Source of the DNA: CAUJGP01 sp964612425
GTDB lineage: Bacteria; Bdellovibrionota; Bdellovibrionia; Bdellovibrionales; Bdellovibrionaceae
NCBI GenBank assembly: GCA_964612425.1
Contig: CAZTDX010000005.1
Location: forward strand, 43,554 to 107,553
Length of the DNA: 64,000 bases
Direction: 5' to 3'
Shown: piece by piece, positions 57,401 to 64,000 of the stretch
Numbering within the stretch: the stretch's first letter is position 1
How the letters are laid out: each line of letters opens with the position of its first letter
Made by a program: the position numbers and the translations under genes
The notes under the pieces: generated by a model
The model's input: the letters and a program-made list of their open reading frames with translations, nothing else
Databases searched by the model: none
What the model was told of the DNA's origin: nothing

Positions 57401-58308
57401 AAGTAGTAAAGCTCGACAACAACGGGGCGCTATTCCTTGCAAGCTTAAACCCATCAGGAAATACAGTTAGTCAAAAGGTTGGTATTCAAATAGATCAAGA
57501 CAATATGGGAACTATTACTGGTAATCGCTTTGCATTTAAAATATCTTCGCCTACTGGTGGAATCCCTGCTTCCAATGACTACGCCATTTATCAAGAAGGC
57601 TATAATCAAAAGAACTATTTTGCTGGCGCAGTAGGTATCGGTTCCTTTAACCCACAAGGCGGTTTGGATATTAATACCAACGGTGTACTCAGCTCAATTG
57701 TAGTACCAAGAGACACGGAGGCAAACAGGCCACCAGTACCTACAAATGGGATGATTCGTTACAATACCACTAATTCGAGATTTGAAGCTTATGAGAACGG
57801 TAAGTGGGTCAATATGATTAATGGATATATTGGGGGATTAACTCTAGCTGCGAATACTAGTTGTAATTGGAGTTTTGGTTCAACAGTAAATGTATGGGAA
57901 AATATTACAACAGACAACGCATCTTGCTCCTTTGTGAGTGATTCTTCCCCAACGGTAACTCCAGTAGGTTTAGCTCGGCATCCAGAAATAAAAATATCAA
58001 ATCTAAGTCCTGGGAGATACAGAGTTACATTTAATATTCCATTTGGAAGCACTAGTGGAAGTACATCATGCGCTATCAGAGTAACTGATAGCATCAATAA
58101 TAAGGCTGGTTTTGCGAGAGTTGTTGGGAGCGGCACTGGAAATTATATTTCCGCAGAATTTAGCTATAATTCTCCTCAAACAAATATTACTTACTTGCTA
58201 CAAGGGAAAGCCTCAATGACGGGCAATGGTTGTTGGATTTACGGCGATGATGCAGGTACAGGGATGACTGATTTTACTTACAAAATCTCAATAGAAAAAA
58301 TACAGTAA
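54412..58308 (+). CDS. Large fibre adhesin, mosaic adhesive trimer (MAT)-like
   Basis: After a signal peptide (FFVIILIQFFTETITFA) the 1298-residue protein opens with LNYQGRLLTSTGDPVNSTNV, then a long Ser/Thr/Gly-rich shaft of short phage-tail-fibre-like repeats. Two copies of an SGDVTG/SGDVSG module (near residues 224 and 887), each followed by SGQ-x-L-x-YDGT, are separated by other fibre modules. A KWVNM segment precedes a distinct 160-residue C-terminal domain (from about 1138) with five Cys, likely the tip. Bdellovibrio uses such mosaic trimeric fibres on its surface. The start is GTG at 54412. Long antisense frames here are composition artefacts. Confidence 0.75.
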   Translation: MSTFNKNYKLNLFIFFVIILIQFFTETITFATTSTPGLNYQGRLLTSTGDPVNSTNVSFDIKIKSVGTVDCVLYEETHLVDMSSNPGHFSLTIGKGSRVTLLNPTLTFEKVFSNKGTIPCGDSSSINFTPNKFDGRSLSITFSDGTTTDSLPPLAVNFVPSAIEAEQIAGYSSEQIIKVKSDVDLSANLNQTEFNSTQWNELLSLINGTSNNYLKSSEAIGSFSGDVTGAYNATKVVQIQGIPILNTAPSSGQFLAYDGTQYKPISISGDATLSSTGALTITKSDAVGITSITVGSDLTADGTVAGTITSNGTIDIKDSGVTAGTYPKVTVNTKGLVLSGSALVESDIPSLSSAGKVSGSAITSGTIGGTTDFNSSGSITTSGNVTSTNVSTNNLSTNNIYSPSIYGGTASGGNITISSTSSATRGNILLGLDANEKIGIGTNSPVTKLDVNGPIKFGTTATACSSALAGTQRYNLDAMEFCNGTTWTPFGSGSGSGTVTNVATGTGLTGGPITSTGTIAVDVGTSANQIVQLDASSRLPAVDGSQLTGFTVSQIPNLDVSKINTGTLPITRGGTNSSTTLLNNRIMVSSGGAIVEGSSLNDGQILIGNTGAAPTPAYLTGTVNQITVTNSAGAISLSTPQNINSGASPTFSGLTLSGMTSVTSNAKVITANSGGTLAGTSCGLNQVLSFDGSGTVFCAYIFNIYSGLTSSGNTFGSPITVGSNDYYDLSLKTNNTNRLIITKDGFIGIGTYPSSSAALEIKGEVRFAGSTSGFASLRAPANAGDTIWTLPNAEGTNGQVLTTDGTGNLFWSTPSGGSGISSLNGLTGSAQTFSIGNAGNTPNWSSSGVNHSLNLPNASSAGVTAGLISKTDYDSFSSKLGTGSSFSGDVSGYYNSTSVDKIKGYVVSATAPTASGQVLRYDGTNTYIPAFLSLADIRSTVTPANTMFPNVPCTAAQTLIWSSLTDTMSCTNIAIPTTSVTGLGTAATYDVGSGANQVVKLDNNGALFLASLNPSGNTVSQKVGIQIDQDNMGTITGNRFAFKISSPTGGIPASNDYAIYQEGYNQKNYFAGAVGIGSFNPQGGLDINTNGVLSSIVVPRDTEANRPPVPTNGMIRYNTTNSRFEAYENGKWVNMINGYIGGLTLAANTSCNWSFGSTVNVWENITTDNASCSFVSDSSPTVTPVGLARHPEIKISNLSPGRYRVTFNIPFGSTSGSTSCAIRVTDSINNKAGFARVVGSGTGNYISAEFSYNSPQTNITYLLQGKASMTGNGCWIYGDDAGTGMTDFTYKISIEKIQ

Positions 58309-58852
58309 TCAGCGAAACTTCCTTTTTTCAATAACCTAAAACTTCCATTTTATCCAGATCTTAACTTTGATAAATTTCATCCAGTTTACATTCACAAAGC
58401 ATTCATAACTATGTCACTTCTTTTTAAAAGCAAATCAATTTGAAATCCTTCTTTCTTATCACTTTATTCAAAATAGGGCCTATAATCTGTGACCAGATCA
58501 TCATCAAATGCTTTATATTTAGTAACATTCGTTTTAATTTTTGAATTTGTCAGTTCCGCACATTCAATTTTATTAATTCAATGTGCGGAACTCATGAATC
58601 ATTTATTAGTTTTCCGCACACAAAACCCAATTGTCGCATAGAAAATACGTGGAGGCCTATTTTCTTAATTAATGTTCAATAGATATAATAAATTTGGCAT
58701 CAACTGTTCCAAAACAGATACAGTCATCCCCCCCCTCCTTTATTATCTAAAACTGACCTCGAAGGGATAATTATAAGGTTAACTTAAGTTCAAATCTGTG
58801 CTAGGCTTGCCCCTGAATGTAATTACTGTGCAAGAACTAGGAGTTCCTCAAT
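58309..58852. other. 544-bp intergenic region with one hairpin
   Basis: There is no supported gene; frames are under 35 codons. It contains the 13-bp-arm hairpin at 58552-58592 and an AGGAG ribosome site at 58840-58845 for the Fe-S carrier gene. The promoter of that gene must lie here. Confidence 0.5.
58552..58592. promoter_or_regulatory. Perfect 13-bp inverted repeat, 15-bp AT loop
   Basis: AGTTCCGCACATT and AATGTGCGGAACT are exact complements, with a partial third copy (TTTTCCGCACAC) about 20 bp further. No T tract follows, so it is less likely a terminator than an operator or RNA structure ahead of the Fe-S carrier gene. Confidence 0.5.
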
Positions 58853-59230
58853 ATGATCCAAATTTCAGAAAAGGCAGCAAAACGCATACAATATTTAAAG
58901 GAAGAAGAAGGTAAACCCCATGACGCTTTTCTTCGCGTTGAAGTGAAAAAAGGGGGATGCTCGGGGCTTTCTTATAAAATGAATTTTGACCAAGAGATTA
59001 ACCCTGCTGATCAAGTTTTTGATCAGCACGGCCAAAAGGTTGTGATTGATAATAACTCTTTTTTATTTATCGCAGGCCTCACTCTCGATTACTCTGGCGG
59101 ACTCAATGGCAAAGGTTTTATTTTTAGTAATCCCAATGCCACAAAAACTTGCGGGTGCGGGACTTCCTTCAATGTAAAATCAAATACTACCACCACTAAC
59201 CCTATCGCGCCTGGCACCTGTGAATCCTAA
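58853..59230 (+). CDS. A-type iron-sulfur carrier (ErpA/IscA/SufA family)
   Basis: The 125-residue protein has the three ligand Cys of the family: KKGGCSGLSYKM near residue 35 and CGCGTSF near residue 100. It receives iron-sulfur clusters from a scaffold and hands them to targets. The C-terminal tail (about 18 residues, Thr/Asn-rich) is longer than usual. It overlaps the pseudouridine synthase gene by 11 bp. Which of ErpA, IscA or SufA it is cannot be told from motifs alone. Confidence 0.93.
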   Translation: MIQISEKAAKRIQYLKEEEGKPHDAFLRVEVKKGGCSGLSYKMNFDQEINPADQVFDQHGQKVVIDNNSFLFIAGLTLDYSGGLNGKGFIFSNPNATKTCGCGTSFNVKSNTTTTNPIAPGTCES

Positions 59231-59999
59231 GGATAAAAACAATCAAACAAACTCCACCCCTTCAGTAGGATTGGTTCGCCTGAGCAAACTGATGACCGAG
59301 CGAGGGTTCTGTTCTCGTCGTGAGGCTGATCAGTACATTGAGCAAGGCTTAGTCTATGTTGATGGCGTTCGGATTAATCAACTTGGAACTAAAGTCGATC
59401 CTGATTGTCATATTGAACTTGCGGCCAAAGCCAAAGAGCAACAGCAATCCCTGGTGACGATTATTATTAATAAGCCCGTGGGATATGTTTCTGCTCAACC
59501 TGAAAAAGATTACATTCCTGCGATCAAACTCATACAACCAGAAAATCAATTCTTACTCCCCAAAGAGAAACCGCGCACTTTAGAAGCCAAGCACTTTCGT
59601 GAACTCGCTGTGGCCGGTCGCCTTGATATTGATTCGCAAGGGCTTTTGCTTTTTACTCAAGATGGTCGTCTTGCAAAAAAAATCATTGGTGAAAACAGTC
59701 GCATCGAAAAAGAATATCTCGTGCGCTTCAGGGGAGAACTCAACAATAATAAATTACAACTTTTACGTTTTGGATTAGAGCTCGATGGGCGACCGCTCAA
59801 GCGCGCTCAAGTTGATCGCCTCAATGAAGATCAACTCCGTGTAGTCCTCATTGAGGGAAAAAAACGTCAAATACGACGCATGATGGAGCTGGTTGATTTG
59901 CAAGTCACTGGCTTAAAAAGAGTGCGCATTGGTAAGCTTCGTCTCAGTACTTTGCCCGAAGGACAATGGCGCTTCCTCTCCCCTAATGAAGAAATTTGA
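59220..59999 (+). CDS. RsuA/RluB-family pseudouridine synthase
   Basis: The S4 RNA-binding domain (about residues 18-75: RLSKLMTERGFCSRREADQY) is followed by the synthase domain with the catalytic Asp in VAGRLDIDSQGLLLFTQDG and the family EGKKRQIRRMME segment. It converts specific uridines in rRNA (or tRNA) to pseudouridine. The start is GTG at 59220, inside the Fe-S carrier gene, with no clear ribosome site. Confidence 0.93.
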   Translation: MNPKDKNNQTNSTPSVGLVRLSKLMTERGFCSRREADQYIEQGLVYVDGVRINQLGTKVDPDCHIELAAKAKEQQQSLVTIIINKPVGYVSAQPEKDYIPAIKLIQPENQFLLPKEKPRTLEAKHFRELAVAGRLDIDSQGLLLFTQDGRLAKKIIGENSRIEKEYLVRFRGELNNNKLQLLRFGLELDGRPLKRAQVDRLNEDQLRVVLIEGKKRQIRRMMELVDLQVTGLKRVRIGKLRLSTLPEGQWRFLSPNEEI

Positions 60000-60067
60000 C
60001 AATTCCACTTTGTTTCTTTAGCCTAAACTCAAATGGTATCTTTGAAATGTAGGAGTAAAGAAACTCT

Positions 60068-60781
60068 ATGGGAAAAGGCTGGAAAACATCCATAAAAGTA
60101 GCAAATGCCGCCAAAAAAGGGGCTGTTTTTACCAAAGTAGTCCGCGAAATTCAAGTCGCTGCCAAACTTGGCAGTCCTGATCCCGCCTCTAACTCTCGTC
60201 TACGGATGGCCATCGATGCCGCTCGTGATGTAAGTTGCCCCAACGATACCATTGAGCGCGCTATAAAAAAAGGCGCAGGTCTCCTTGACGATACACAAAT
60301 TGAAGAGCTCACCTATGAAGGCTACGGCCCCCACGGAGTAGGCGTTATCGTCGAGTGCCAAACGGACAATCGCAATCGAACGGCTCCGGAAATTCGTCTT
60401 CTTTTTAAACAATATGATGGCAATATGGGTGAATCAGGAAGCGTTCAATGGATGTTTCAGCGCATAGGTTTAATCGAAGGAAAAAAAGTTGGCACCTTTG
60501 ATCCTGAAGAAGAAGCTATCGAGGCTGGAGCAGAAGAAGTTTTTAAAAATGAAGATGGTGGCTATATGTTTGTCACACACTTAGAATCCCTGGACTCCAC
60601 TCGAGAGGCATTAATTAAACGCGGATGGAGCATCACAAAGGGAGAACCTTCTTATAAACCCAATCAAGTGACCGAGCTGACGGATGAGCAAATGAAAGAG
60701 GTCGGCGAGTTTTTAAGTGAGCTTGAAGCCCATGATGACACCCACCGAGTCCACGCTACCTTAGCTTTTGGCAATGCTTAA
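60068..60781 (+). CDS. YebC/PmpR-family protein
   Basis: The 237-residue product has the full-length YebC layout: KGWKTSIKVANAAKKGAVFTK opening (a variant of the usual SKWANIKHRK), AARDVSCPNDTIERAIKKGAG, EELTYEGYGPHGVGVIVECQTDNRNRT and GSVQWMFQRIG. Members relieve ribosome stalling and some act as regulators. ATG at 60068 follows TAGGAG. The C-terminal stop meets the SpoU methyltransferase gene. Confidence 0.95.
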   Translation: MGKGWKTSIKVANAAKKGAVFTKVVREIQVAAKLGSPDPASNSRLRMAIDAARDVSCPNDTIERAIKKGAGLLDDTQIEELTYEGYGPHGVGVIVECQTDNRNRTAPEIRLLFKQYDGNMGESGSVQWMFQRIGLIEGKKVGTFDPEEEAIEAGAEEVFKNEDGGYMFVTHLESLDSTREALIKRGWSITKGEPSYKPNQVTELTDEQMKEVGEFLSELEAHDDTHRVHATLAFGNA

Positions 60782-61636
60782 TTAATTGAGCAGGGAGTGA
60801 AGGGCAATTCCTGCAGCGACCGCCACATTAAGAGACTCCATCGGGTTTTTCATAGGGATTGAAAGACGACGACCTTGAAAATTTTCTGGAATACCCGGCC
60901 CTTCTTCGCCAAGCAGTAATTTAACAGTCGATAAACTTTGTTTGTTTGGTAGTGTTTTTAATTTAAGCTCACTCTGAACAAAGGAAACGATAGACTCTCC
61001 GTTCATATCCAAAGCCATCAAATACTCCTCTTGCAGATTATGAATAGATGGGCCTAAAAAAAGGGGTATTTTTAAAATAGCCCCCGATGAGGCTTTTATT
61101 GTTTTTGGCAAAAATGGATGGGCTGACTCTTGCAAAAGGACCAGGGCCTTGACTCCAAAGGCATAGGCCGTGCGCGCCACAGCGCCTAGATTCTGAGGAT
61201 CTCCTAAGGGGGAAAAAAGAATTAAGGATCGCTCAAACGACCCTTGATCTTTAGCTGATGTGATTTGATTTTCATTTAAATTGACTGGCCATTTTTCTAA
61301 TTTGGGCTGCTCGATAGCAAGGATAGGAAAACCCGTGCCTAATTCATCAAGCTCTTCGAAGAGTTCAGACTCTAAAGCTAAAATCTGAGATGAATTCAAA
61401 TTTTGAATTAATTTTTGAATCAACGTTGGAAGACTGTCAATAGGCTTTGCTCTTGATATCACGACTAAATCTATTTTATTGACCCAATACTCGTCGTTAA
61501 TAAACTCTAGTACAATTTTTTCGCCGCTTAAAAGAAAGTGATCCGCAGCCTTAAGCCCTTTACTTTTACACAAAGACTTTAAATATTTGAATTGAGCATT
61601 CTGAGCGCTGGATATTTCTTTCATATTAAAAACCAT
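60782..61636 (-). CDS. TrmH/SpoU-family RNA 2'-O-methyltransferase
   Basis: The N-terminal substrate-binding domain (about residues 5-100) precedes the knotted SPOUT domain with the three motifs SPLGDPQNLGAVARTAYAFG, LLLGEEGPGIPENF and IPMKNPMESLNVAVAAGIAL. It methylates a ribose in rRNA or tRNA; the target cannot be named. The start is ATG 61636 or the in-frame ATG 61624. Two 14-bp direct repeats lie just upstream (61641-61668). Confidence 0.92.
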   Translation of the reverse strand: MVFNMKEISSAQNAQFKYLKSLCKSKGLKAADHFLLSGEKIVLEFINDEYWVNKIDLVVISRAKPIDSLPTLIQKLIQNLNSSQILALESELFEELDELGTGFPILAIEQPKLEKWPVNLNENQITSAKDQGSFERSLILFSPLGDPQNLGAVARTAYAFGVKALVLLQESAHPFLPKTIKASSGAILKIPLFLGPSIHNLQEEYLMALDMNGESIVSFVQSELKLKTLPNKQSLSTVKLLLGEEGPGIPENFQGRRLSIPMKNPMESLNVAVAAGIALHSLLN

Positions 61637-61640
61637 CTTT

Positions 61641-61668
61641 CATAGCAACTTTAACATAGCAACTTTGA
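61641..61668. repeat. Tandem 14-bp direct repeat upstream of the SpoU gene
   Basis: CATAGCAACTTTAA is followed immediately by CATAGCAACTTTGA. On the minus strand each unit carries an ATG just upstream of the gene start, so short upstream frames of five codons arise. Confidence 0.6.
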
Positions 61669-61679
61669 CAAAACCACTA

Positions 61680-62573
61680 TCAATCGCCGTCATCCTCTGT
61701 AGCAACACCCAAACTCTCTATAAACTCATCTGTGACAATGGGGGATTTTATTTTTTCAAATACTACCAAACGTCGCTCTTGCTCCGTCTTGGGTAAAACA
61801 TAGTGGTGATCCTCCACCAAGCGATAATACTCACCCCAAGCATCCTCAGCCATGGGAATCTCTGGCGCCACACCGGGGCCTTTCATAAAATAAACACGGC
61901 CTCCCGTTTGTAGCGAGTGCATCACGTTTCCGAGAGTGTTTCGCATGTCCTCCACCGCTCGCGTGATGACTCCTCGAACAGGGTAAAAACATTCAGGATT
62001 GATATTGCGGCCTAAAATGGGAAGATTTGAGAGACTCATTTCTTCGCGCACATGTTTTAGAAATTCGACCCTACGCTGAACTCCTTCAGCCAAAACTATG
62101 GTCTCCTCTGGAAATTCTATTTTAAGAGGAATCCCAGGCAACCCAGGTCCTGTCCCTACATCCATCAAAGGAAACAACAATTGCGTTAGGCGCGGAACCA
62201 TCAAACAATCGATAAAATGCTTCAAACCAATATCTTTTAAATTGGTTAATCGTGTAAAATTTTCTTTTTTTTGAACTTCCATCAACAAAACATAATACTG
62301 GGCTAATTGTTTTCGCTTGGAATGTGGAAAATCAGCAAATCCGTGATTTTTAAATAAATCATAGAGGCGATCATTGGCCTCTTCAAGGGGCACAATCTTA
62401 TCTGGAGGGCGGTGAAAGCCTCGCTGAGATTGAGCTGAGCTATTGGAAAAAGTACTCTTGGATAATGAGTTCTTGAGTGTGGGAGAACTTTTTTTCGCCC
62501 CACCCTCCTGCTCTGATCTCGCATTTTGTCTGGCCTTGTAGGCGCTATAATTGGATTTATTTTTATGAGCCAT
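61680..62573 (-). CDS. rsmG: 16S rRNA (guanine-527-N7)-methyltransferase
   Basis: The SAM-binding core reads DVGTGPGLPGIPLKIEFPE, with the preceding QKKENFTRLTNLKDIGLKHF segment typical of RsmG/GidB. The product is 297 residues, about 80 longer than usual because of a basic, Ser-rich N-terminal extension (residues 1-58) and an acidic tail. The start is ATG 62573. Streptomycin sensitivity depends on this enzyme in other bacteria. Confidence 0.95.
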   Translation of the reverse strand: MAHKNKSNYSAYKARQNARSEQEGGAKKSSPTLKNSLSKSTFSNSSAQSQRGFHRPPDKIVPLEEANDRLYDLFKNHGFADFPHSKRKQLAQYYVLLMEVQKKENFTRLTNLKDIGLKHFIDCLMVPRLTQLLFPLMDVGTGPGLPGIPLKIEFPEETIVLAEGVQRRVEFLKHVREEMSLSNLPILGRNINPECFYPVRGVITRAVEDMRNTLGNVMHSLQTGGRVYFMKGPGVAPEIPMAEDAWGEYYRLVEDHHYVLPKTEQERRLVVFEKIKSPIVTDEFIESLGVATEDDGD

Positions 62574-62756
62574 AAAGTGCTGTCATTCCTGACCTAGAAT
62601 TCGATGAAAGTCACGCTGAAATTCTCTCCAACCCTACTTTCATCTAAATTTACAAGACGAAGTTTAGGGGTGCCAACTTTTACCGATATATCAATGGATA
62701 AGTTCATTGGTTATTCTGTTCTACGACAAATCACTTTAAGAAAGGACTCCTAAAGT

Positions 62757-62933
62757 ATGACGAACCTCGAAGATTTAATCTGGCTCTATAAGATGGCTTT
62801 AGAATTTAATTTAGAAGATGAAAAACGATGGCTCAAAGTTGTAATTGAGGAGCGCATGAAACAAACAACTCCTCACAAGACAGACATTGAAGAACTCGCT
62901 ACAGAATTTTCCTTCTTAAAAGATGCGGCTTGA
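62757..62933 (+). CDS. Small protein of 58 residues
   Basis: ATG at 62757 with AAGGA upstream opens a 58-codon frame, MTNLEDLIWLYKMALEFNLE and on, ending at TGA 62931-62933. The product is highly charged and helical, without Cys, membrane helix or signal. It is divergent from rsmG and 70 bp ahead of the SDR gene. It is short, so a chance frame is possible, but the composition and ribosome site look real. No family is recognised. Confidence 0.6.
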   Translation: MTNLEDLIWLYKMALEFNLEDEKRWLKVVIEERMKQTTPHKTDIEELATEFSFLKDAA

Positions 62934-63004
62934 TAAAAAAGCGCGCCTTTATTAAGCTCTGAAATAATAAAACAAAACTACCTAATGAAGGGACAGTCAT
63001 TACT

Positions 63005-63886
63005 ATGAAATCGACTTCAAAAGTAGTTGTTATTACTGGTGCTAGCAAAGGGATCGGATTAGCCACTACCAGAGCACTTTTAGAGAAAAAAATCAATGTT
63101 GTAGCTACAGCAAGAAGTTTCACACAAAATTTACTTCAATTAAAAGAAAAATTTCCAAATAATTTAACTTTAGTTGAAGTGGATGTCGGCCAATCTCAAC
63201 AAATTGAATCTCTTCGTCAAAAACTGGAATCCCTAATCACATTCGACAACGAATTGATTTTGATAAATAATGCGGGAATCTCTGGAGGCGGACCTTTGGA
63301 GTTAATCTCAGAGCAATTTTGGAAAGATATTTTTCAAATAAATGTTTTAGGTTTAGTCAGTACAACTCGAATTTTATTGCCCCTCCTTCGAAAAACTAAA
63401 GGTCGCATCATCAATATTGGTTCAATCAGTGGTCGCATTGCCAGTCCATTTCTTTCTCCTTACTCTGGTACAAAATTTGCGGTTCGTGGAATTACGGACT
63501 CCCTTCGAAGAGAGCTTTTGAATTTTGGAGTTAAAGTTATTCTTGTTGAGCCCGGCCCATTTAAAACCGACATTTGGGATTCATCTATCGAACGAACCCG
63601 AAACGATCTCGATAGCCGAAAAAATACCACCGACTCTAACCAAGGCTCTTATGGTGTTTACACTGAAGCCATTACTCAGTTTGAAGTGGCCGTAAAAAAA
63701 GTAGTTGAAACTGCTGAAAATCTAGACTCACTTATTGAAAAAATACTACACGCTTGCTTAGCGGGCGAGCCACATAATTATTATTTAGCAGGACGTAATT
63801 TAAAACTGCAAATTTTATTAACTCAAATTTTGCCTTCGAAAGTAGTTGATAAACTGCTTAGTGGTGGACTTCGTTTTACTAAATAG
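63005..63886 (+). CDS. Short-chain dehydrogenase/reductase (SDR)
   Basis: The classical SDR Rossmann fold has GASKGIGLATT for NAD(P) near residue 14, NNAG near 92, the active-site Ser in NIGSISGR and the YSGTKFA Tyr-x3-Lys. The 293-residue length fits. The substrate is unknown. Its TAG stop at 63884-63886 lies at the start of the dispersed repeat copy, so the repeat supplies the stop codon. Confidence 0.92.
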   Translation: MKSTSKVVVITGASKGIGLATTRALLEKKINVVATARSFTQNLLQLKEKFPNNLTLVEVDVGQSQQIESLRQKLESLITFDNELILINNAGISGGGPLELISEQFWKDIFQINVLGLVSTTRILLPLLRKTKGRIINIGSISGRIASPFLSPYSGTKFAVRGITDSLRRELLNFGVKVILVEPGPFKTDIWDSSIERTRNDLDSRKNTTDSNQGSYGVYTEAITQFEVAVKKVVETAENLDSLIEKILHACLAGEPHNYYLAGRNLKLQILLTQILPSKVVDKLLSGGLRFTK

Positions 63887-64000
63887 ATTCCGCTCGAAAA
63901 AGGCCTACTTCTTCGTTGAAAAAGTTTTACTCTCACTCAACGTAAGGGAACTACGCCTCGTTCGATTTAAACTTTTTCGCCTCGAATTAGGCTCTTTTTC
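63884..64000. repeat. Dispersed palindromic repeat, copy B, cut by window end
   Basis: In reverse orientation to copy A, it begins TAGATTCCGCTCGAAAAAGG and continues with GCCTACTTCTTCGTTGAAAA, the centre ACGTAAGGGAACTACGCC and the start of the other arm. A few substitutions distinguish it from copy A. The terminal part lies outside the window. Confidence 0.88.

Noticed and set aside
54630..58136. Several antisense open frames of 60-138 codons within the fibre adhesin
   Set aside because: They mirror the Ser/Thr/Gly-rich repeats; none has a ribosome site or plausible protein features.
58581..58682. 33-codon frame (starting MCGTHE) overlapping the hairpin in the long intergenic region
   Set aside because: No ribosome site, and the start lies inside a hairpin arm.
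1..64000. tRNA, rRNA, CRISPR array, transposase or prophage
   Set aside because: I scanned for their typical motifs (for example GGTTCGAATCC-like arms, regular spacer repeats, DDE or integrase motifs) and found none; the scan was by eye.

Overview
This window looks like a low-GC chromosomal segment from a Bdellovibrio-like member of the Bdellovibrionota. That is an inference from gene content, not a database match. The clues are a large mosaic fibre adhesin ending in a tip-like domain, a bacterial GH3-family protein, a DUF6765 protein, many lipobox proteins, PilZ/GGDEF/HD-GYP/adenylate-cyclase signalling proteins, and a mix of housekeeping genes with secreted proteins of unknown function. I see no rRNA, tRNA, CRISPR array, transposase or prophage block.

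1-10 kb: a sensor protein cut by the window edge is translationally coupled to a branched-chain-amide-type periplasmic binding protein. A lipoprotein and a NupC-type nucleoside transporter follow. A receiver-plus-PilZ protein then leads into a tight run of two ABC half-transporters with complementary degenerate ATP sites and a DUF475 membrane protein. 9.6-10.5 kb holds an 884-bp inverted-repeat structure whose 250-bp arms are themselves palindromic. It abuts a cysE whose C-terminus is lost.

10.5-19.2 kb, all minus strand: cysE, a lipoprotein, a GYF_2/TPR membrane protein and purH; then a MNT/HEPN toxin-antitoxin pair; then a three-gene proline operon (unknown gene, proB, proA). 19.5-22.7 kb: a lipoprotein gene split into two frames at an A10 tract, with the two halves carrying tandem copies of one domain. 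This looks like a programmed frameshift, a phase-variable tract or a recent frameshift.

22.7-36.6 kb: a HAD-type App1-like protein, a spore-photoproduct-lyase-like radical SAM protein with its partner, a CDGSH protein, an MscS channel, a ferredoxin with a probable ATT start, DUF6765, TPR/HAMP adenylate cyclase, trmB, a cation diffusion facilitator, a PleD-like diguanylate cyclase, speA and a CBS protein.

36.9-53.8 kb: secreted and outer-membrane proteins (including an M4-like lipoprotein protease), a CheZ-tailed helical protein divergent from an HD-GYP protein, a ureohydrolase, htpG, a phosphopantetheinyl transferase, GH3, an acetyltransferase-like protein, a beta-barrel protein and a DUF2802-like protein. 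54-58.3 kb: a small lipoprotein overlapping the 1298-residue fibre adhesin. 58.8-64 kb: an A-type Fe-S carrier, an RsuA-type pseudouridine synthase, YebC, a SpoU methyltransferase, rsmG, a 58-codon small gene and an SDR enzyme.

A dispersed palindromic repeat about 128 bp long occurs as one full copy (26.2 kb), one copy cut by the window end (63.9 kb) and two fragments (39.36 and 50.56 kb). At three of these sites the repeat itself supplies the stop codon of the neighbouring gene.
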